Shown piece after piece: positions 58,101-64,000 of a stretch of 64,000 bases of DNA. The stretch is from Gymnopus androsaceus JB14 (Eukaryota; Basidiomycota; Agaricomycetes; Agaricales; Omphalotaceae), in assembly GCA_009733575.1 (NCBI GenBank), contig ML769390.1, forward strand, positions 186,001 through 250,000. The letters are read 5' to 3'. The translations under genes and the position numbers were made by a program. The notes beneath the pieces are model-generated. The model did not search any database. It was not told the origin of the DNA and saw only the letters and a list, made by a program, of their open reading frames with translations. Every line of letters starts with the position of its first letter. Position 1 is the stretch's first letter.

Positions 58101-58661
58101 GAAAACAGCAGACGCAACTTATCGCCTTACAAGGAACAATGTACCTCGAATGTTCGAATCCGTAGTAGTAATCATTCCCGCGGACAACTTCGTGCGGGAT
58201 AACCATAAGTACGCTGAACGTCTACCACCGAATGAGAGAAGTCACATACCCAGCAACTAAGAGCCCCTGCACACCACGGATGCGTCTTGTCACTCGACTT
58301 TTCACATTGAAAGCTGTCTAAATGCACATGCAAAAAGATAGCTTTGAGCTGGCTGAGGTCAGAGCTCCAGATGCACATGCAAGACCGTGCCCTTACTGTG
58401 CCCATTGAGGAGCATTGAAACTCCAAGTTTTTCTTCTTGAATTCTGGTTGTGGTTGAATCCTGACCAGCTGAGCGAGAGGATGAATGACATATTTTTGAT
58501 TGAACGGCGGTAAAGAATCAATGTCCTATTGCGATCAAAAGGAAATTAAATGGACTTCTTCGCTTGGACGTAAAGCCACTTAAACACATCTAAGCTCGTG
58601 GAATTTGTCCATGTCTCCTTTCCCTTTTGCTTCGTAAAATTTCAACCCCTCTGCCTCGAAC
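55159..58661. other. 3.5 kb gene-poor region holding a MITE
   Basis: Longest intergenic stretch in the window. Apart from the TA-flanked element at 56143-56659 no gene or RNA was recognised. Plus-strand frames near 57000-57200 and 57697-58020 are short, rich in Ser/Arg and without motifs. The last few hundred bases are the presumed promoter of the G-alpha gene. Confidence 0.5.
56143..56659. mobile_element. MITE-like element with inverted termini and TA duplication
   Basis: Left end 56143-56165 and right end 56637-56659 are inverted copies (GGGACGTTCACAGTAGA then A/G, CTTAC), one mismatch in 23 bp, with weaker similarity further in (AACCTAAA). The dinucleotide TA flanks both ends (56141-56142 and 56660-56661). 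Size about 517 bp, no transposase frame. This fits a non-autonomous element moved by a Tc1/mariner-type transposase that cuts at TA. Confidence 0.75.
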
Positions 58662-60996
58662 ATGCCGTCCCTCCGGAGAAGTACTGAAGATGTTGATCCA
58701 TTGACCCTCGCCATTGCGCCTCCAGCGAACGAAAGCCCGGTAGAACGAGCGGCAAGGCTCGCAAGCGAGAAAGCGGCAAAGGAGGTTTCGGATCGCATAG
58801 ATGAAGAGATTTTGGCTGCTCAACGGAACGCTGACAAGAAGGACGTTGTGAGAGTGCTGCTTCTAGGTGAGTTTGAAAAGTGCTGTCGTTTAGAATTCAC
58901 TCAAATTTGCTTCGTAGGGCAGAGTGAATCCGGTGTGTAGTAACTTTTTGTATATCACCATGCTTGACTCTCAAACGCGTCCAAAGGCAAAAGCACAACC
59001 CTCAAAAGTAATAAGATCAAATTTCTCTCTCTTGATCACGATTTATTGACCAGGAATCAGATTTCCAGTTGATCAACTCGCCAAAAGCATTTCGTGCTGA
59101 GAAGGCTTCCTGGCGAGCGGTGGTCCAGCTGAACGTTGCTCGCTCCATTCGCATTATTCTCGACGCTATGTCTTTGGCTCAACAGCAGCAGTCGTCCCCA
59201 TTATCTCCAACTTCCCCAGTACTCTCAATAGACAGCCGCTCTTCCAGCCCAACGCCGGAGCCTGATTTGCCAATGTTGACCCCAGAGCTGCTCAAACTAA
59301 AGATGCGACTCTCGCCACTGTTGCAGGTAGAGAATTCCTTGTGGTCCAGATTCTCACCGGAGGATGGTGCACAGATGCACCTGGCGTCTATAACAAACAC
59401 GCCGATTACACGGACGAAGGAGGCTTACGTTCATTCCGCCTTGGCATGGAAGTCTGCATTTTCACGGCTCATGTCGTCGTCTACATCAAGGAGTAGCGTT
59501 GACAGCGAGCAAGGGATAGATTGGGATGATCCGAAAGACCCAGGAGTTATCTTACACAATTCTGCAGGTGACAACTGTTCGCGTATGCACAAGAACATCG
59601 ATTGAAATCGGTCGAATGAAACAGATGACATGAAAACACTCTGGCAGGATACAACTATCCGAGCTCTACTGGATGCACTTCGACTGAGGCTGGAGGACAT
59701 GCCTGGGTTGTGAGTATGCACACTACACGACTTGTTTACTACAATCGCTCACCTACTTGGCAGCTTCTTGGACGACATTGACCGAGTTACTGCGTTGAAA
59801 TATGTCCCTTCCGATGGTAAGTAAATCATTCGTTATTTTTCTCCGCCAATTCTAATGGGTTGCAGAGGATGTTCTCAAGGCCAGACTGAAAACGATAGGT
59901 ATTACTGAACATCGCTTCGGTAGGCGCCCCTTGTACCTTTGTAAACATTTGTTGAAAGTATCGTTTCGTAGTATTGAAAGCAGCAGGAAACTTGGTGAGC
60001 CGTGATTGGCGCATATATGATGTGAGCAATTTTCTCTTTAGGGGACAGACAATGACATTGACAACCGTACGTACAGGTTGGAGGTGCTCGGTCATTGGTG
60101 AGATTTCATCGTTACTCTTACTATGGCTGGCTGACCTTTGATCGAAATTTGTTCAGCGAGGTACGCGGAAGTATGAACACAAATCAACTCGATACTGATT
60201 CCCATTCAGCCGCCTGGGCGCCCTACTTCGAAGTAATTCGTCTCGAGTTCTCAGCGCTTCACTTTTCACTGATGGCACTTTAGAACATCGACGCGATAAT
60301 TTTCCTGGCGCCTCTTTCTTGTTTCGACCAAACGTTAGCAGAAGATCCTATGGTAAACAGATTAGTGTGTTCCTTTTTCAGTATTCATTTCGCCGTCTTT
60401 TTCTGATAGGACTGCTCTGATGTGTAGGAAGATTCTATCCTCCTTTGGAGATCCATCGTTTCGAACCAGCTACTCAAGCAAACACAACTCATACTCTTTC
60501 TAAACAAAAGCGATATCCTTGACGCCAAGCTCAAATCTGGGATACAGTTCTCAAAATGGTTCTCATTCTTTCTCGATGTATTCGGAGCAAAGCAACTCAC
60601 GTTTTCTCCTTGCTTACAGGGTTATTTCATATGGTGATCGCCCAAATTCATTTGACGCCGTCACCAAATGTGAGTTATTATTTTGCGAAATGACTCCGTA
60701 TGGCTTATTGATACTACGATAGACATGAAAAAGAAGTTTAGCATGATATGCAAGCAGAACTCTCCCGTAGAACGAGTTTTCCACTGCCACTGCACTTCTG
60801 TCACCGTAAGCACATCGTTGCTTACTGTATCTCTTTTTAATATTGATTTCTCTGCTATAGGATTCCCGAACCACCTTTCAGATTCTTGAGAATGGTAAGC
60901 GCCTACTATATCATCAATGTTTTGACGTTGAAATTGTGCTTCTCAGTTAAAGACACTATTATCAGAAAGAGTCTGGCGGATAGCCATATAATCTGA
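58662..60996 (+). CDS. Atypical G-protein alpha subunit
   Basis: Seventeen exons (58662-58866, 58918-58932, 58987-59007, 59061-59567, 59625-59709, 59764-59816, 59866-59919, 59972-60021, 60077-60097, 60161-60170, 60210-60232, 60284-60364, 60428-60546, 60620-60669, 60723-60805, 60861-60894, 60947-60996) give 486 residues, about 130 longer than classical G-alphas because of an N-terminal extension and a Ser/Pro-rich insert in the helical domain. G1 reads GQSESGKST; switch I keeps Arg302 (ARLKTIGITEH); G4 is FLNKSD (Asn401); G5 is CTSVTD. Switch II reads YDVGGARS: Ala334 replaces the catalytic Gln, so GTP hydrolysis should be slow. No N-terminal Gly-Cys for lipidation is seen. The exon at 60161-60170 (10 nt) is the least certain. 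Confidence 0.9.
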
Positions 60997-61567
60997 TGCA
61001 TCTCATCTGCACTAGTCTGTACTATACCTTCATTTTTCGGCGGTCACCGCGGACTTGCATCTTTTTTTCGATTTATACCTCATCGTACATATGATGTTCG
61101 TTTTATGTGTGTTCCTCATATCTTTGTTGTAGAATTATCTAGTCATGTCACAGGGGAAGGAGATTATTGTACGTACTACATACTGTCTTTTTAATTGTAG
61201 CTCGAATCATGATTATACGATATTCAATCTCAAACCTCGGGCTAGAGCGGAGATGTAGTAATCCGCTATGCGCGCTCGACCTCATCGTGGCAATCTCGAC
61301 AGAGTCAAGCGCATATACAAGTGAGTCAAACGCTCGATCTCTATCGTAGCACCCAGGGGCTCAGCTGAGCTCCGATGCATACATATTTACAGGAAAATTT
61401 CTTCCCATTCACCGAATGCACCGTAAAAATCAAATGCTTTCTATGAATCCTACCGGAGCTCATTGTCAAATAGTCTCCAACGACTCGGAGAATCCCACTC
61501 TCGGACATGATCAAGAAAAGGTGAGAAACAAGATAATATCGGCATGCATTCGCCCAGAAAATAGATT
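60997..61567. other. Intergenic, no gene seen
   Basis: About 570 bp of AT-rich sequence between the G-alpha stop and the polymerase delta remnant. It contains T runs near 61060. No protein-like frame. Confidence 0.5.
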
Positions 61568-62900
61568 TTATTGACCGTGTAGTTGAAGGTCCTCAATGCA
61601 TATATACTGGACTCCCTTAATCCATGTGTCTAAGGCATCCAAGTGATCCATGAGAAGCGAAGGAAGATGAGCATCCTGTTTATAGTAAGTACTCAAACTT
61701 GAAGAAAAAAACGCATTTATTTACCTTCAAGCAATATACACCGATCTTGAGCCGATCCCGCCTGAAGTTCGGGAATATGCACGTAGTTGACATCTTCCTT
61801 CCTCTTGCTCAAGAATCGAAAGGACGACGCGTCGAGGCGCAAGGCACTCTTGATGCCATCCTTAGTCAGATTCGTAGATTCTTCCTTGGACAGAGACCCA
61901 TCTCCAAAGAAACGAAGTTGAAAAGGTCGAGTTGGAGACGATCTGGAACAACGGCTAACTTATCGTAGCGGTCAGATTTCCGGAAGGCAACATTCTGGAT
62001 CTCAAAGCCTACCACTGAATTAAGGACGAAGGTTAAGGGAATGAGAGTACTACTGCACCTTGACTCTGCTGATAGGGAAAGGTGTTTTGCTCGAAGAACA
62101 TATGGAATGTCAAAACCAGACGTGTTGTATCCAGTAATGACATCCTGATCGGCGCGATGAATGAATTCCAGGAAAGCCTTGATCAGAGCCTCCTCACCGA
62201 CGCAGGACTGAACATCCACTCCTTCGATAGGCACCCACGAATTCAAAGTTAAGATGCCTCTGTAGAATGGGTCGCCAGTTTTCCCTACGTTTAAGGCTTA
62301 GCATGCAGTCGCCACAAGCGGGCGGGTATCACACACATTACATGACGGCGGCAATCTGAACGATAGGCTGAGTCGCCTCAGCTCGTTCCGGGAATATAGC
62401 CTTTCCATTTCGACGTGGACGTTTGTTTCGATGTCGAAACTCGGCACTAAAACGGGTGCTATGCGGCCAGTGGCTCTTTCGCCGAGGTTTGAAACTGGGT
62501 GTATCTGTGAATCTATGCAATCAGCATGAGGAGAGAACAAAGGACTACGCATATTACTTCATGCGGAATTCATGTTGGCACGCAGACAACCTGTTGTCAG
62601 GTTTGACGGAGGGGAACGCGTTTAACGACAGCGCAATCCATCGCATCCCATGCAACTGGTCACATTAGGCAAAATTAGCGATATAGTAAACCACGTCCAT
62701 ATCTTCATATCGTTCGTGAAATATGAGACACGTTCATCGTGCTTTGCAGGAATACCGTGACATGGATACATATCCTGGCTCCCTTCTAGAGAAAGTGAAA
62801 GTCAGTCAAGATAATAGTGTGGATAGAATAAATGTACACCAACCTCAGTGATACCAAATACGAGCACTAAAAGCGGGAATAACGCATCGGCGCACTTATA
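61568..62900 (-). pseudogene. DNA polymerase delta (POL3-like) exonuclease-domain remnant
   Basis: On the minus strand, family-B exonuclease motifs appear in order: a possible FGITE at about 62850, IAPVLVPSFDIET (Exo I) near 62450, NGKAIFPE and PIVQIAAV one frame over, GKTGDPFYRGILTLNSWVP, then DVITGYNTSGFDIPYVLRAKHL (Exo II) near 62110, LQLDLFNFVS, KEDV and GVYCLKDAHLPSLLMDHL. The match is to polymerase delta, the replicative enzyme. Several frame changes have no intron to explain them, and the frame stops at 61568 just after the exonuclease domain. The polymerase palm and fingers are absent within the window. A decayed partial copy is the best reading; a badly sequenced real gene is less likely. 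Confidence 0.6.
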
Positions 62901-63257
62901 GATATCTTGTTAGAAACATAGAGATAACACTATTTTGTGGTACAGGTCAGATTGTAAATGGACATATACCAAGGGGATACGTATGGATAGGAACCTGTGG
63001 CCTGTTCACCATGTCTGTACGTTTCTGTATTGTCTGAGGACAAGAAATGACTTCCTAACCTTGATTCATCACCTCCACTTTTCCCAATCGTCGGCGAGCG
63101 ACGCATGGGGATAGAAATTTTTGGCTCGTTCAAGTGAAAGCGAGCTTTACTCAGAAAAATTCTATGTCGGTGATTGAGCGGCTTGAAATGGGAGAAACTT
63201 TGGCGCCAGCCACCGGGGAGCCGACACTTTGGGCGCCTGTTTAGCTTGGACTACACC

Positions 63258-64000
63258 ATGACTTCGAGTCCTTTTGATCAGTTTTTCTGCCTGGATGAGT
63301 TGATTCAAGCGTACTATTTGGGGACCCAAAAATTTGTACTTCTTTCACGCGTCACCAAGAAGGAATGGGCAATAGATCTAGGTCTTCAAGGCACTGAAGG
63401 TCGATGGTGGCGGGGAATTTGGAAAGAAAAAGATCTATTAGCTCACTCTGTGCGCAAACTTGCATTGTTCAATGTATGCAACGTGACTGAAAACTTCTTC
63501 TGCATAGGGCCCCAAGTCGTCATCAGATAAACTGCTGGATATCGCGGAACAGGTCGCCGAAAGCATCGTGAAAAATGAAGTAGTCCTAAGTGGATGGACG
63601 ATAGGAAGCCCTAATGCTAAGCTCAAGGTACTGTCACCTGCATATCCAAGCTTTTCAAGTTGAGACTTTGCTTTGCCAGTTACTCTTAGCCGTTTCTTCC
63701 GATAAACCAATCCACTTTCAACTAACTGAGATATCAGCAGAAGAAGCGGCTTCTTATGCTAGTCAAGTCCTTTTCCAAGTACGTTTAAGGTCTGGTCAAA
63801 GAACATGCTCCTGACGCGTCATTCCCTCTGTCAGATCGCCACTCGTGCTCAGTCGCGTAACTGTCAACTTCATGGGACATATGAGGTCCCTGTGGCGAGC
63901 TCTGACGGTAATTTGGTGTTTTTCATCACCGATGTTTCCCCTATGAAAGCTCATGCACCCCTTGCAGCCACACTGGCATCCAGCTCGCTGAAAAGCCTGA
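63258..64000 (+). CDS. Conserved hypothetical protein, possibly XRCC4/XLF/PAXX-like, 3' end outside the window
   Basis: Exons 63258-63449, 63508-63627, 63680-63778, 63835-63907 and 63968 onward read in frame from ATG 63258 to the window edge (about 172 residues). Visible pieces: FDQFFCLDELIQAYYLG, WAIDLGLQGTEGRWWRGIW, LLDIAEQVAESIVKNEVVLSGW, a beta strand followed by PIHFQLTEISAEEAASYA and FQIATRAQSRNCQLH. The plan (globular beta head, then a helix starting near ISAEEAA) faintly resembles the head of XRCC4-superfamily end-joining factors such as PAXX, but no motif is decisive. The gene lies head-to-head with the polymerase delta remnant. Function should be left open. Confidence 0.6.

Noticed and set aside
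58146..58166. GTTCGAATCC resembling a tRNA B box
   Set aside because: The flanks do not pair as a T stem and no A box or acceptor stem is found at the right distance.

Overview
The window is nuclear DNA of a filamentous fungus, almost certainly a basidiomycete and most likely a mushroom-forming agaricomycete. Genes are packed on both strands, often divergent with 75-300 bp between starts, and are cut by many 40-75 nt introns. The gene set also fits: mushroom-type BTB/POZ proteins, Zn2Cys6 regulators, a seven-helix DUF6533-like protein, a cAMP-receptor-like GPCR, an atypical G-alpha, an O-fucosyltransferase-like protein and an intron-rich P450. No bacterial features, tRNA, rRNA or CRISPR were seen.

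Layout: 1-3.7 kb holds the 3' part of a multi-pass membrane protein, a low-complexity protein and a BTB protein. 3.7-6.2 kb is empty. 6.2-10.4 kb has two YCII-domain paralogues facing each other, mitochondrial enoyl-CoA hydratase, a tiny DUF4536/DMAC1-like protein and a second BTB protein. 10.6-16.4 kb has a P450 and a frame-broken Zn2Cys6 regulator. 16.4-18.2 kb is intergenic and carries a 69-bp inverted repeat. 18.2-30.2 kb is housekeeping: O-fucosyltransferase-like protein, VTS1, a 6PGDH-like/DUF1932 dehydrogenase, a WW-MyTH4-RhoGAP protein, an Mtf2-like mitochondrial protein and a CECR5-type HAD phosphatase. 30.4-41.4 kb is regulatory and membrane-related: a C2H2 plus Zn2Cys6 factor, a DUF218 protein, a GPCR, a DUF6533-like protein and another Zn2Cys6 factor. 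42.1-45.9 kb has a sugar-nucleotide/triose-phosphate-type transporter, MED31 and UCH37. 46-48.3 kb is empty. 48.3-55.2 kb has a membrane dipeptidase, nicotinamide riboside kinase, a fumarate reductase-cytochrome b5 fusion and a mitochondrial LEA-like protein. 55.2-58.6 kb is empty apart from a TA-flanked MITE. 58.7-64 kb has an atypical G-alpha, a DNA polymerase delta exonuclease remnant and the start of an unassigned gene, possibly of the XRCC4/XLF/PAXX type.

Functional links: several neighbours are mitochondrial (YCII-2/enoyl-CoA hydratase, DMAC1-like, Mtf2-like/CECR5-like, LEA-like). Some of these are divergent pairs that could share a promoter, but co-regulation is only inferred.

Cross-cutting observations: (1) seven otherwise intact conserved genes each have one single-base frame break, most of them at a mononucleotide run, which looks more like residual indels in the assembly than real gene death; (2) four introns need a GC donor; (3) many microexons of 6-21 nt are needed to rebuild conserved motifs; (4) the G-alpha has Ala in place of the catalytic switch II Gln; (5) two repeat structures look like non-autonomous elements. 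All exon models were built by hand from splice consensus, frame continuity and remembered family motifs. No database search was run.
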